A DNA stretch of 64,000 nucleotides from Amblyomma americanum (Eukaryota; Arthropoda; Arachnida; Ixodida; Ixodidae). Under the pieces are notes generated by a model. That model was not told the DNA's origin. It saw nothing but the letters and a program-made list of their open reading frames with translations, and searched no databases. The DNA is taken from assembly GCF_052857255.1 (NCBI RefSeq), contig NW_027526485.1:248001-312000 (forward strand), written 5' to 3'. Within the stretch, counting starts at the first letter, position 1. Each line of letters starts with the position of its first letter. Below are positions 1 through 11,840 of the stretch, one piece after another. Made by a program: the position numbers and the translations under genes.

Positions 1-1245
1 AGCGTGTGCGCATGTTTGTGCCGGGATTGTCGTGACTGTGAGAAACATACGTATTTAAACACATCTATACTGTAATTGTTGTGTAGTAATTGATATAAAA
101 ACTTCAGGCGGGATTCTTTTGCCCCAGATAATAGTGATGGAAGGCCAGATGATGCGGCAAGATCGGTAGGTGAAACAGAGGGTTTGTATTTGTTATGAAT
201 GAACCTTACAGCTTTTCGTTGCACCTTGTCAAGCCGAGTGATGTTAGTGATTGATTGTGGGAACCAAACAGTGCTTGCGTATTCTAAACTTGGCCTTACG
301 AGGGTAGTGTAGGCAAACAGTTTGGTGTTTTGAGGGGCCAGACGTAGGCATATTCTAAGAAAGAACAGCTTTCGCAAAGCCGCAGAGGTAATATTGGCTA
401 TATGTGCGTCCCATCTTAGGTCAGGAGTTAAAGTTAACCCTAGGTATTTATGTTCAGAAACCCTTGAAAGAGTTGATTCCTTGATACTGTAGGCATAGTT
501 ATGTGGCTGTTTTTTCCTGGTGACTGTCATGCAAGCGGATTTTTTATTGTTTAATGTCATCTGCCAAGTTTTACAACATTCAACAATTGTGTTAAGAGAG
601 CTGCTTAGCATAAAGTAGTCTTCAGAATTTTTTATCGTTTTGTACAGAATGCAATCATCGGCGAAAAGTTTTATGTTACACTCAATATTGTTGGCAATAT
701 CGTTGATGAAAACTAAGAACAACACTGGTCCTAGGACAGATCCTGCGGGACTCCTGATGTAACGGGAACTGGTCTTCATTGAACTTGTTCGAAATTTACA
801 AATTGTGAGCGGTTCGTCAAAAAATCTGTGATCCAGTGTAACACTTGGCATCTCCAATTATGATGCCTAGTTTTGTTATTAGTTTGTTGTGGCTTACACT
901 GTCAAATGCTTTAGAGAAGTCTAGTAGTATTATATCTGTTGGTCTGCAGTCGTCAATACTAAGGGCTAGGTCATGCACAACCTCTGTTAGTTGGGTGACG
1001 GTTGATAAGCCACGACGAAAGCCATGTTGATGGGGTGATAATAGGTTTTCCGTCTCCAGAAAGTGCTTTAAGTGTTTTGCTATAATGTGCTCCATGATTT
1101 TGCACGACGTACTGGTGAGGGAAATGGGTCGATAGTTAGAGGGTGAGTTTGTATCTCCGGATTTATGAATGGGTAGAACCTTTGCTTTTTTCCAATCGTC
1201 GGGTAGCTTCGAAGTTGATAAACGTGCTCACATTCAGAGCCTGGC
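1..1245 (-). pseudogene. CR1/Jockey-type LINE reverse transcriptase fragment
   Basis: Read on the minus strand this is the second half of a non-LTR retrotransposon polymerase, which would copy its own RNA at a nicked target. Landmarks in order are KLPDDWKKAKVLPIHK and NYRPISLTS (RT fingers, about 1215-1110), LLDFSKAFDSVSHNKL (RT motif A, about 930), a degraded PAGSVLGPVLF (about 750), FADDC (the catalytic YADD box, about 650), EHKYLGLTL (about 450) and a C-terminal domain running off the window edge. A stop after SQIF near 817 and frame changes before motif B show it is dead. There is no RNase H. The 5' side is cut at about 1245, where the microsatellite begins. The class is clear; the clade (CR1, L2 or Jockey) is inference. 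Confidence 0.85.
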
Positions 1246-1251
1246 CAGGCT

Positions 1252-1658
<407 letters not shown>

Positions 1659-3654
1659 TGTGACTGTTTAGGATAGCTGCAGTTAAAAGCTCACCGCATC
1701 ATCGTGTCTTCGGCATTGTAGGCGCGCAACTTGGGCGGTTGGGAGTAAAACCTATTCATCTGTCCTTTGTGCGAGTTTATAGGAGTCCTGCGTCAAGGGG
1801 AGCATGGGTTAGTTATGAGTTGAAATGTGCAAGTCTGCAGGAAATAGTGATGCGTAGGTGAGTCACAGGCGAGCTTATCTACCTGAGGAGGATAGAGGAG
1901 CCAAAACATATGCCATCACAATTAACTTGCAAAAAGGCCGAATCCTTGATCCTGGAGGTTTCCTTCAAAAATTTTAGTGGTGGATGCGGCGTATATAAAG
2001 CCGACCTCAGGGAAGAACACAGGGAAGGAGTGTTTATTATCTACGAGGCCCGAAGCAGAGCCCTGAGCTTTCTGTAAGTACCAAATAATTGTGGCTCAAA
2101 ACCGAACACTCACAACACCTAAATAAAAGCCCATAAAACTAACTGACGCGTTTCACTTGCTTCGTTAGAGAAAATGCTACCGAAAGAGTACTTTTGTAAT
2201 CGCGTCTAGAAAACAAATTTCCTGTTTCCTTCGGAAGCGCCAGGTGTTCGAACCTCGAAGATGTTCTGAACTTCATAAAGACTTTCTCGCAAGCGACAAG
2301 CACAAAATGTGAAGCTTATTGTGGGAGACTCAAAAGAGACACTGAAACCTGCAATCAGCTGCCTCTATGGCAGCTGTGGTCGCTTACGACTTAACAAAAG
2401 CAAATTCACAGCGCGCCTTTACCTCATGTCACAAGAGCGAGGCAGCGCGGCCCACACCCTCCCGTCCCGCAGTTCTCCACGCCACGCCGCAGCGGTCCAC
2501 GCGCTTCGGCCGTCGGCATTCATCGCTTGCGGTGCCACCAGGGAGGCCCCGGTCGGCTCACTAGTCAGTATATTCTAGGCACTAAAACTAGGCCGCCATT
2601 TCGTCCCCTGACGTCATACTCACATAGTTGCACTCTATCCACCATATTAGACCTTGACGTGATCATTGGCACGCGGCAGGTGCTTGCTTCTACAATGCTA
2701 TTGTAGATGTCCCTACAATTCTCAGTGCAAGATGCGGTGTTTTCTAGTTGCTGCCACCGATTGCGCTGTGATCTTTGGGTGGTAGCAGACCCCACGACAA
2801 CTCGAAATCTGATGAGTAAGAGCTCACTCTCTTAAAATTAGATTGATGAATTCTAATTAGTTAATTAAATAAACTGCGAAACTAATACTTTGGCGTCACA
2901 GGAGACAAGTGTACATGTCTCATGTTTCGTCACGATTACGTCGTTCTGTGAAAATAAATGTGCAAATGTTTGATTGTGGTAATGCGTGATGAGATCTTGC
3001 TGTGCGAACATTTGGTTGATGAATTGCAATTAGTTAATTACACTTCGACGACACAATAGCTACGCATATGGACATAGCACATGGATGTGAAAACAGCTAT
3101 GAACGTCGACATAGAATGTGGTCATGAAAATAAAAGCAAAAACAAAGAAAGAAGCAACAATTACAAATTAATAAAAATAAAGATTAAATAAGAATACATA
3201 AAAAGAAACTAAAAAACGAAGAATTAACAATTCCGTTCTGCCGTCGTGGAAAACAACCGCATTCAAGAAGTTCGTGCTTTCGCATTTCTCCCCGTAAGAA
3301 AACTTAAGTCCCTTGGTAATTATTGACCATTGACTACGGATATCGTGACGGCATATAGAACAAACATGGTGACACGAGATGGGAACAGGAAGCAGAGTTC
3401 TTAAACCTGCGGCAATTATTTTAGCCAGTAACTTGTAATATGAAGTTAACAAAGTGACGGAATGCCAGTCTTGAGAGCAAGACGGGGAATGACTATTTTT
3501 AGGGATCAGTAATAGGCTTGTTTTGCGCTCGTGTATGTGTGTGCGTGTTTCTCCCTCCCGTCCTGTGTTATTCTGCGCAAAGTTTTTAAATATGTCGCTA
3601 CGCCAACTGGCCCAACGTCCTACCCTAATAGGCTACCTAATAGGCTAAAATGAA
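1659..3654. other. No recognisable gene; promoter-like TATA site inside
   Basis: I see no conserved coding frame here. A TATAAA at 1993-1998 lies in a GC-rich setting and is followed about 70 bases later by TGTAAGTA, which could be a splice donor; this could be a gene start or part of an old element. From 2840 to 3170 the sequence is AT-rich, with two similar phrases (GATGAATTCTAATTAGTTAA near 2845 and GATGAATTGCAATTAGTTAA near 3018), perhaps a decayed repeat. Confidence 0.4.
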
Positions 3655-3986
3655 AATTGATTGTTGGGGAACGGAAATGGCGCATTATCTGTCTAATGTC
3701 GCTGGACATCTGAACTGCGCTGTAATGGAAGATAACTTCGGGAAGGAAATGGCGCAGTATCTGCCTGATGAGGAGAGAATGAAAGAAAGGAAAAATTTGG
3801 TGCCGTATTGGAGAGCTCTGGAATTATTTCGTCCACCTGGGGATCTTTGACGTGCACTGACATCGCACAGTACACGGGCGCCTTAGCGTTTTGCCTCCCC
3901 AAAAACGCAGCCGCCTCAGGCGTGTTCCAACCCGGGAACTCCGGATCAGTAGCCGAGCACCCTAATCACTGAGCCACGACGGCGGG
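3655..3986 (-). mobile_element. tRNA-derived SINE (Ruka-like, tail type A)
   Basis: On the minus strand the element starts with a tRNA-like head: GTGGCTCAGTGATTAGG (A box) and a mutated B box, GGTTGGAACAC. It continues through the shared body (GTGCACTGACATCGCACAG region) and ends with the type A tail GGCGCAGTATCTG and a short A-rich end. Compared with the other copies, part of the tail (GGAAATGGCGCA...) occurs twice, so this copy has a small internal duplication. SINEs of this kind are transcribed by RNA polymerase III and moved by a LINE reverse transcriptase. Confidence 0.9.
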
Positions 3987-4062
3987 TCTGTAAGGGACGA
4001 GATTTTTTAATTTCAGTTTTCGAACGCAAAACGCGGCCGTGTGCTGTGGCGGTGGCGAAAGA

Positions 4063-4103
4063 CACGCGCAGAGGGCACGCGCAGAGAGGCACGCGCAGAG
4101 AGG
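4063..4103. repeat. Short tandem repeat, unit about 14 bp
   Basis: Three consecutive copies of CACGCGCAGAG(A)GG lie just downstream of the 3' end of the antisense LINE scrap. It is a small minisatellite of no evident function. Confidence 0.8.
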
Positions 4104-4129
4104 TATGATTGGACTCACTACTAAGAGGC

Positions 4130-4440
4130 CGTCCCTAACAAATACTAGGTGGGGCCCCTAGCACGGGACCCCAGTGGCGTCGGCCACGAGCCGCGCGCGC
4201 TCAACTAGGGTATTTTGAGCCTGTAGGTCAGAGCAGCCGAGCAGGGCCGCCTCCCAGTCCTCCCGGGTGGAGTTGGTGTGAGGGAGATAACAGGGTTGAA
4301 GGGGAGGCAGACACCATCTGAGAGATGTCCAAAGACTTCACCGCACAGTGCGGACAGCTGCCGGAGAAAGCAGACCTGCCGGATGTCAGTGTAACGAAAC
4401 AATTCAAGGGGGCACTTTGTTGACCTAAATAGCGGTAAGG
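4130..4440 (-). pseudogene. 3' end of an RNase H-type LINE ORF2
   Basis: The minus strand carries the last part of a LINE polymerase. A broken CCHC-type segment (CPHCAVKSL, near 4360) is followed by REDWEAALLGCSDLQAQN and ARLVADATGV before a stop at 4158-4160. The same tail pattern (SSWEDWEVLLMSADPTSQL) is present in the LINE at 50.7-52.1 kb, which supports the assignment. A frameshift lies between the zinc-binding part and the tail. Only a few hundred bases of the element survive. Confidence 0.65.
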
Positions 4441-4843
4441 CAAAAGCCTTTATCGAGCTGTGGCTGCTTGGTCGCTGCTGTTCCTTAGCGCGCGCGCTTG
4501 GCTGCTGGAGACACAAGAGAGCGTTTAAACGGCATCCTTCCTTATCGGCGTTCGGGAGGCGTCCGGTAAACTGCCTGGGGAGCGCTCCTCTAGAACGACT
4601 GTGGCGCTACTCAGTGACGTCACACGCATGCGCAGTAGGCTAAAGCACAGATGCGTTACTCTGCTTAGGTGTAAGAATGCGAAAGCATGTATCTTGAGGA
4701 AAGGAAAGGTTGTTTAGGGAAGGAAAGGACGCCGTAAATCTCAGATTTCGACATCTCAGTGGACACCTCAACCGTGCCTTGTACCACGCAACTGAAGGTG
4801 GTTATACTTCAATAAAGGCCGAGTTTGGGCGAGTTGGTTTACC

Positions 4844-4921
4844 ATGCTGAACGTAAAAGCGCAAAAAACAAGGAAGTAGAATAAGACAAGTCCTTGTTTT
4901 TTGCGCTTTTACGTTCAGCAT
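4844..4921. repeat. Perfect 31-bp inverted repeat (hairpin)
   Basis: The left arm 4844-4874 (begins ATGCTGAACGTAAAAGCG) and the right arm 4891-4921 are exact reverse complements, with a 16-base spacer at 4875-4890. A perfect stem of this length is unlikely by chance and implies recent origin or recent gene conversion. No transposase or target duplication was recognised. It may be a foldback element, an inverted duplication made during repair, or a small-RNA precursor; the sequence alone does not decide. Confidence 0.95.
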
Positions 4922-5044
4922 AAAGGTGCATATATCATTGGTCCAAACCACTGTCGCAAGCTAGCCCGGAACTTGGCTAAAACATGCAGACTATCATGAT
5001 GATGATAATATCCAAAGAGATATTCTAAGACACTACTCGGATAC

Positions 5045-5325
5045 CTGCCGCGGAGGCTCAGAGGTTAGAGCGCTCGGCTACTGATCAGGACTACCCGGGT
5101 TCGAACCCGACCGCTGCGGCCGCGTTTCGATGGAGGCGAAACGCAAAGGCGCCCCTGTGGTCGAAATTGGTCGAAGATGGTCGAAATTATTCCGGAGCCC
5201 TCCACTACGGCACCTCATTCTCCCTTTCACTCCCTCCTTTATCCATTTCCTTGCGCAGAGGTTCAGGTGCCCGCCGATATGAGAGACAGATACTGCGCCA
5301 TTTCCTTTCCACAAACACCAATTTC
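5045..5325 (+). mobile_element. tRNA-derived SINE, tail type A, sense copy
   Basis: The head has an A-box-like GAGGCTCAGAGGTTAGAG and an intact B box GGGTTCGAACCCG (about 5098). The body carries GGTCGAAATTATTCCGGAGC, and the end is the type A tail GATACTGCGCCATTTCCTTT followed by a degenerate A-rich run. A 16-base stretch around GGTCGAA is partly repeated near 5160-5190. Confidence 0.9.
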
Positions 5326-6779
5326 CATTTCACTCAGAATGCAGTAGTACGAATGGTTGCTCAAGATTTTGGTGAATGCATTCAGGAATAATGCCACGAC
5401 ATTGAGGTAACCAGTGCCGACATCGCTGGGACTTCGTATGCACTTGCGATATCTGTTGCTCAAGCCAGCGTCGGCGCTGAGGGAGACGCGGTTATGCGCC
5501 GTGCCTCTGTTTCCATCATTCAACTTTTGATAAAGATTTCTTTATCGAGTTAATTTAGTCATCGGTGTGACACGATTTGAGACCGGGCATGACCTGAGAC
5601 CGGACAAGGTCATGGCCGCCACTATCAGCCATTAAATGCTTTCGCCCTAATAGTGCAATTGGTTGCGGACTTGCATATTTCAGTTTTTGCGGCATCTTAC
5701 TCTCTGGTTTTTTTTTCGCAGCATTTTAAAGAAAACCTTGAAAAATATGAAGGAAGTGTCATGTTGTTTACGTTGGAGTATTGTAGCCTGCGCAACTGAC
5801 TTTTTAGACGAACTAGGCAGGTGCGCTAAGCGCATTGATGTGGGCCGCCGCCACCGACGTCGAAGATTGCGCAGTGGTGCACACAAAAAAAAACAAGAAA
5901 TTACTACGCCTGCCTTGACAACTTCAGCTCACCCACTCAGCTTCTTTCTTTTTGTATATGTGATCACTAAACAAAATCGACGTTTAGGCTGGCTTTATGT
6001 TGCCTTGAAGAATTTCATGCTGGACTTCATGCTGGATTTTCAGAGAATTTTTCAGAGGATTTTCAGAGGACTTTCAGAAATAGTGCAATTAAGAAAAGCA
6101 CACATGCAGCGTCACCTTTCGGTTCACGCGGACTTTACTAGGTGGCGACACATGAAACTCAAAGTGGCATGGGCGTAACCTAGCAGTCCCAGGAGTGTGG
6201 CGCATTCGAGCCGTGCGCATTAGCACTAGTGCCCACCCACTCCAAAGCATTTACGCACTCTAGCGGCTTGTAAGCGTCGTGAAGTGCTCATTTCACGTGA
6301 AGGACCAGGCGAGATCAGACTACCTAGGAGGAAATTCTGAGGACACCACGTGTAAGTACTGCAGCTCTTCCCAGCTCATCTGCTTCGCGTCCTTTCAGTT
6401 CCACTTACAGCCGAGCACCTTCGAATTGCTCCGTATTCGTTTACCAAGAATTTTAATCCACAGTTACGACTTGCGTGCAACAGCTCCCGCTGACACAGGT
6501 TGCACAAAACAGTAGAAGTCTCCTGACACATGCGGCCGTTTTGATTTTCTTACTCGCGTTTAGACTATTTTACCGTCAACCTGTTGCATGCAAGCAGATT
6601 CCTAGGAGTCCATGATATGAACCTGCGGCAGCAAGTGAAAGAAAAAAGTCAACGCTATTTCGCGTGGACACGCAATAATTAGAAAGTTGAATGTCTCCGT
6701 CTACCAACGTCATAACAACTAAAAGCTAACCCGCTATTGTGAAGCTCGTAACTCGCATTAGGACACATAAACAATATCC
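5326..6779. other. No confident gene; one dispersed-repeat block
   Basis: The longest frame (5663-6178, plus) has low-complexity repeats (HAGS-free; MLDFMLDFQRIFQRIFRGL near 6015-6075 comes from a short tandem DNA repeat) and no known domain, so I do not call it a gene. The block 5675-5813 is repeated elsewhere in the window and is listed separately. The remainder shows nothing recognisable. Confidence 0.4.
5675..5813 (+). repeat. Dispersed repeat, copy 1 (pairs with 33789-33912)
   Basis: This stretch shares an ordered series of words with 33789-33912: TTTCAGTTTTTGCGGCA, TTTTTCGCAGCA, AAATATGAAGGAA, and TTGTAGCCTGCGCAAC. The similarity is imperfect but collinear over about 125 bases, so the two are old copies of one family. 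No inverted repeats or coding sequence were recognised; the family is unknown to me. Confidence 0.6.
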
Positions 6780-7154
6780 CATCTGCATTATTTTACCTTG
6801 GGAACGCCCGCGTCCGGCGGAGCGAGCGGACGCATCGCGCCTGGGCTCCGTGTTTTTCTTGCGTGAGCCGGAGGGTCGGCGTTCCTGGCTTGGTGTGCAG
6901 AGGTGTGTGCGTATGGGCTCCGGCCATTTTTCTTATTTTCACCAACTTTTTACATTCCGCTGAATTTTATTGTGTCTCCCGAAGTTCAAGAAAGTGCCCG
7001 GCACCTTCCCAGCCCATTTTCGACTCCGGCACTCTGTTTCTGTGGCGCACATGGACGCTTGTTTCCACTGAGCCCAAGGCAAGCCTCTCTAAGCCTACCG
7101 CCGCTGGCGATAGGCTCCGCTTCGCATCCGGGCCCACTGCTTCTCCAAACGTGG

Positions 7155-9360
7155 ACGTCGTCACCGTGAAGGGGAGGATCTAGCTCCTGAACAGTATATA
7201 CCCACAAACTGGACCTACGTAGACCACTGATATGAACGAGGCTTCGCCACTCCATCATCTTCAAAACGCACTCCCAAGACACCGCTGACGGCGTCACCTT
7301 CCGCGTCCGCACAGCATTCCGCGTCCCAACAGCCATCTCCCTCCTCAACACGTAAGCTGCCTCGCCACGCTGCGTCACTGCCACGTCTTCCTCTTGAAGA
7401 CTTTTAAGTCATCATTCGTCCTCGCGCGGGGGTCAGTCTGCGTGCCTGGGACAGAACTGTCTTCGCAGAGCGATCATCTCAAGCCTTCATTTGACCTAAT
7501 CCGACACTGCAGACGACAGCCATCGGGTGAATTTCGTTCACAACACCCTCACCTTTAGCACCCCGAACCGGGACCGCGCCATCACTTATGCGAAGCTCCA
7601 ACCAATCATCCTGCGTTCGACAAGCTACACTGTTGCCGCCTCTTTTGCCCCACCAGGCGCATACGCCCGAGGTATCATTCACCATCAATACGTGGATCAG
7701 ACACAGAAGGAAATCATAGACTACTGATACCCCAAAATCGAGAACTCTGGATTCTCTCCGCCCGCCGTTTAGGCAAGACCGAATCTATTCTCATCACTTT
7801 CGCAGGGATCAAGTTCCCCCGCCATATCTCCTACGCCAGCAGTGCTGTGCACCGCTACATCTTCAACAACAATGTGGAAGCCTGCCTTAACTGTCGAAAA
7901 ACGGGACACCGAGACGACGCTTGCCCGTCTCCTATGCACTCCAAGTCTCCTCACTGCGGAGCTCGCGACCATGACGAGGCCCATAAATGCAACCCCCTTT
8001 TTTAGTTTGTTCTGTGCCTCACCAGACTGCTTCCTCCAAGTGCAAACGCCGCTACAATGTGTCTGCTGTCGTACTGCAACGCCAGCTACACGCTGCGAAC
8101 TAAGACAGTGCCCCCACCTCCCGTCGTTCCCGATCCCGGACACGACGCTAAGGGGCGGGGAACACCTAATCCGGCGAGCACAGCTGGCAGCGGCATCAAG
8201 CGGAGCCCTGGATTTGGGGCAGACGACCATTGCTAAGAAGACGGACGACACACCTGACTCCGCCAAATTGCTCACCTACTCTCTAGAGCTATATAATTAT
8301 AATTGGTTTTTTGGGGAAAGGAAATGGCGCAGTATCTGTCTCATATATCGTTGGACACCTGAACCGCGCCGTAAGGGAAGGGATAAGGGAGGGAGTGAAA
8401 GAAGAAATGAAGAAAGGGGTGCCGTAGTGGAGGGCTCCGGAATAATTTCGACCACCTGGGGATCTTTAACGTGCACTGACATCGCACAGCGCACGGGCGC
8501 CTTAGCGTTTTTCCTCCATAAAAACGCAGCCGCCGCGGTCGGGTTCGAACCCGGGAACTCCGGATCAGTAGTCGAGCGCCCTAACCACTGAGCCACCGCG
8601 GCGGGTAATCTCTCTCTAGAGCTCAATAAACGTTTTCCTTCCTTCTTTCCTTCCTTCCATCCTTCCTTCGGCCAAAATGGATTCCGACCACTCCTCCTCC
8701 TCTTACCGGCGCTCCAGCCGGAATCCCTCCAGGTCCTTCCCACCCCTGGACTCCAGGTTGTCTCTCACCGAGAGTTCTTCACGAAAATTCAGGTGAGCCG
8801 GGCAGTCGCGGCTGCTCACTCTCAGCAGTCTCAGTCTCGCGATTCAGAACAGCATACCCTCCGCGACAAGATAACACCGTTAAAGCTGGCAACCATAGAC
8901 GACAACAAGAGAACGCTTCTTTAAAGCGTCCACTGTTTGGATCCGATCCACCATCTCAAATAAATTCTACTCTACCCGTTCGACCTGTTTCCACCACCTC
9001 GCCTCAGGCGCCCACATCTACTCCCTCGCAACCCAAAGATACTACCTCGAGTCCTCCCTCTAAGCGGAAAGCTATCTGCCGCTCAGAAAGATACGTTAAT
9101 TTTGATGACTTCGAGGAATGTGGGGCTCGTCTAGAACACAAATTAGGGGCTAAAATTGATCCTCAGCTCGTAGCGAAATGTGCTGAGTTCTCCCGATAAA
9201 TCCAACAGCAAATGCACCAGTTCCACCAACAAATGCAGCAGCAAATCGAAAATCGAATTAACACCCTCATGCAGCAACTCCAAACACGTGTCACAGGTCT
9301 TGAAGCTAGGGTAGACGCACCGGCCGCCCTCCCCACTATGCGAGTTAAACCATACGATTC
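7155..9360 (+). pseudogene. LINE ORF1 (nucleic-acid-binding, CCHC) remnant
   Basis: ORF1 proteins of this group bind the element RNA. Pieces in shifting frames include FKVIIRPRAGVSLRAW (about 7402), RLGKTESILITFAGIKF (about 7768), a zinc knuckle CLNCRKTGHRDDAC (CX2CX4HX4C, about 7880), and a second CGARDHDEAHKC knuckle with its first cysteine lost. Further on, after the SINE, come a serine/proline-rich part and a glutamine-rich coiled coil (QQMHQFHQQMQQQIENRI, about 9205-9260). Several stops and frameshifts interrupt it, including a TAA at 9197-9199 ahead of the coiled coil. The start cannot be fixed. Confidence 0.75.
8291..8612 (-). mobile_element. tRNA-derived SINE with 11-bp target duplication
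   Basis: This is the cleanest SINE copy. On the minus strand it begins GCCGCGGTGGCTCAGTGG (A box), with B box GGGTTCGAACCCG, then the shared body and the type A tail ending in an A-rich run (AATTATAATTATAT). It is flanked by the direct repeat TCTCTAGAGCT at 8280-8290 and 8613-8623, the signature of target-primed insertion. It sits inside the LINE ORF1, so it is younger than that LINE. Confidence 0.95.
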
Positions 9361-9479
9361 TAGTCTCGCTAACCTTTTCCTATTAATCTTGGTCACCGTA
9401 CCTACGAGTATATACGCACCTTCCTCTCTCGTTGTAAAGCTGAAATTAGCTTTGGCTCTCTTCCCTCTTACCATATAGC

Positions 9480-11159
9480 CTTCGTTAGCAATGACACCCC
9501 CGAAGGATCCGTTCTCTCCCCCTTTCTTTTCAATGTCGCCTTGCTCATGCTACCTTCAACATTAGACGCTATCCCCCTGCTGTCCCACACCTTATACGCA
9601 GAAGATATCACCCTCTGGGTTTCAACAGGCAACGATGCTGAGGTTGAATCCCCACTTCAACAAGCGGTGGATGTCATTGAGCGCCACGTAGCCGGAGCCG
9701 AACTCTCTTGCTCACCACAGCAGTCCGAGCTGCTCTTTCGAGGTCAACCCGGCATCCACGGCCATCCTCCCATCTGCATTACTGCTAGTGGCCAGCCCAT
9801 ACGCGAAGTATCCGCCATTAGGTTATTGGGGCTTCTCATCCAGAGCAATCAGAAAAACCCCGACATTCTGGCTAAACTCATAGCCTCTGTCTCGCAGACC
9901 ATTCTTCTAATTCGTCGCATTGCTAATAAACATAAAGGCATGCGAGAGATGGACTTACGATGTTTTGTTCAGGCGTTTGTTATCAGTCGCCTGGCATATA
10001 CCGTCCCTTACCTCTACCTTAGCTGCCAGGAACGGAACCGCGTTGACTGCCTTATTAGACAGGCATACAAGGCTGCTCTCCATCTCCTCCACCGGACCCT
10101 CACGTATAAACTAGTGTCATTAGGGGTCTACAACACTGTTACAGAGCTCTCGAAAGCTCATCTCACCTCTCACTAGGAGCGTCTCAACCACATCTCCACG
10201 GGACGTCACATACTCGACAAGCTTGGAATAAGCTTGGAAACGACCTTCGCCGACAAGGCCCAGCTTTCGTCCCATATCCGCAGCAACCTTATCGTTACAC
10301 CTCAACCGAGAAACATGCACCCAGGGTATCATGCCGTTCGCCGCAAGGACAGGGCGAAGTCTCTGCATAAAGAGTATTTAACAGATCAGACAGCGGTCTA
10401 CGTCGACGCTGTCGAATACTCCGATCGCGATGTTTTTTTGCTCGCGCTTGTAAACTACTGTGGACGGCCTTTGGTTGCGTGCTCCATTCCGTTTAGATCA
10501 TCTGAAGAATCCGAGGAGGCGGCCATAGCCATGGCGATGGTCTCCACTTCTGCAGGAATTATCTTCAGCGACTCTAAATATGCGATTCGCAATTTCACCA
10601 AAGGTCGGGTCTCCCCCACCACCCTATCTCTCCTCTGCTCCACCAAGGACCAAATCCGCCCGATCCATTTGATCTGGGTAACTGAGCTCTCATCCCAGAC
10701 AGGGAACAAGGTGGCCCGAAATCATGTCCGTGGATTCGTCGACCGCGATGTGGTGTCGCCCGTCCTGCGTGCGGCGAGAGATCGTATGGTTACATTTCAT
10801 GACATGACCATGCACTACCGCTTAGGTAGACTTCTATATGCCCCCGCACATATTTCTCTAATCAAGCCCCAAGAGGGTGCGTGGAGGCAACTCCAAACGA
10901 ACTCCTTCCCCAGCCCCCCGCGATATATGCCCGCATATACCCTGGACTCTACTCTCCCTCCTGTCAACTATGTAGCCAACATGCCACTCTATTCCACATA
11001 CTCTGGGCTTGCCTTCAGGTCTCCCCTCCGCGAGGTTTTCAGCTCTCGAATCTAGACCAGCGGGAGGCCGCATTGCTCAGTTCCTACTCGGACACATATA
11101 TCCGGGTTGTCACAAAAGCCCTAGAAGTCGCCGAACGCCACGGACTCATGGCCACTTAG
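9480..11159 (+). pseudogene. LINE ORF2: partial RT, RNase H, C-terminal zinc motif
   Basis: The frame resumes inside RT with PEGSVLSPFLFNVAL (motif B) and then YAEDITLW (motif C, where one aspartate of YADD is replaced by glutamate). It continues through the thumb (SRLAYTVPYLYLS) to a stop at 10174-10176. RNase H follows: YVDAVEYSDRDVF (first aspartate), EEAAIAMAM (glutamate), IIFSDSKYAIRNF (aspartate), and a degraded end where the usual AH-G-NE-AD run has become NKVARNHVRG. After a frameshift near 10930-11050 the C-terminal CQLCSQHATLFHILWAC zinc motif is read. The endonuclease and the RT fingers and motif A are missing. Confidence 0.85.
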
Positions 11160-11304
11160 TGAGGCTATAACTCCAAACCAACTGCTACCTTGGTGGATGA
11201 AAATAAAGTTTATCCTCCTTTTCCTCCTCCTGTATCGTGCGCAACTCTGGCCGAGACTGCGCAGTTTCACGTAATTCCTGGAGAGCCATGCTGCGCATGC
11301 GCGA

Positions 11305-11476
11305 GGAGCCCTCCCCTACGGCGCCTCTTTCTTCCGGAGTCCTTCCTTTATCTCTTCCTTTTCTTTATTAAAGTTTACCTCCTCCTTCTCCTTCTCCTCC
11401 TCCCTTATGGCGCGCTTCAGGTGTCCGCCGACATGTGAGAGAGGTACTGCGCCATTTCCTTTCCTGAAAACCAATT
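11305..11476 (+). mobile_element. 5'-truncated SINE, tail type A
   Basis: Only the 3' half remains, from GGAGCCCTCCCCTACGGCGC to the tail TACTGCGCCATTTCCTTTCC and an AAAACCAATTT end. The tRNA head is absent. A CTCCTTCTCCTTCTCCTCC run inside is expanded relative to the other copies. Confidence 0.85.
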
Positions 11477-11544
11477 TAAGTTTTTTTATTTATTTAATAT
11501 AAACCTTAATTTCATTGTTTTTATTTTATTTAATTTAATTTAAC

Positions 11545-11840
11545 GATGGATCAGTGGCCAGGGCGCTCGGCTACTCACCTGGAGTTCCCGGGTTCGAACC
11601 CGACCGCGGCGGCTGCGTTTTTATAGAAGCAAAACGCTAAGGCGCCGTGTCCTGTGCGAGATGTCAGTGCACGTTAATGATCCTCAGGTGGTCGAAATTA
11701 TTCCGGAGCCCTCCACTACGGCACCTATTTCTTCCTTTCTTCTTTCACTCTCTCCTCTATCGCTCCCCTTACGGCGTGGTTCAGGTGCCCAACGATATAT
11801 CAGACAGATGCTGCGCCGTTTCCTTTCCACCACAACCAAT
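11545..11840 (+). mobile_element. tRNA-derived SINE, tail type A, sense copy
   Basis: The head lacks the first bases but has TCAGTGGCCAGGGCGCTCGG and an intact B box GGGTTCGAACCCG. The body includes GTGCACGTTAATGATCCTCA and GGTCGAAATTATTCCGGAG, and the end is GCTGCGCCGTTTCCTTTCC. It lies 70 bases after the truncated SINE, separated by a T-rich and (TTTAA)-rich stretch, and about 90 bases before the 3' end of the large antisense LINE. Confidence 0.9.

Larger units (their letters stand above)
6780..11225 (+). mobile_element. RNase H-type LINE with internal deletion
   Basis: This is one LINE in sense orientation: a 5' UTR-like stretch, ORF1 (about 7155-9350), an internal deletion, the back half of RT, RNase H and a C-terminal zinc motif (about 9480-11159), then a short 3' UTR with AATAAAGTTTATCCTCC and a pyrimidine-rich (TCC) tail. 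A SINE is inserted in ORF1 at 8291-8612. The two-ORF plan with RNase H is that of the I/LOA/R1 group; the exact clade is inference. Stops and frameshifts in both ORFs mean it is inactive. Confidence 0.85.

Noticed and set aside
2309..2578. 89-codon plus frame and overlapping 65-codon frame
   Set aside because: No domain, low complexity, two frames open at once; probably GC-biased chance.
5663..6178. 171-codon plus frame
   Set aside because: No recognisable domain, partly made of a short tandem repeat, and it overlaps a dispersed repeat shared with 33.8 kb.
8512..8612. tRNA-like A and B boxes as a tRNA gene (also in the other SINE copies)
   Set aside because: No cloverleaf closes, and the boxes always sit at the head of the same repeated body; these are SINEs.
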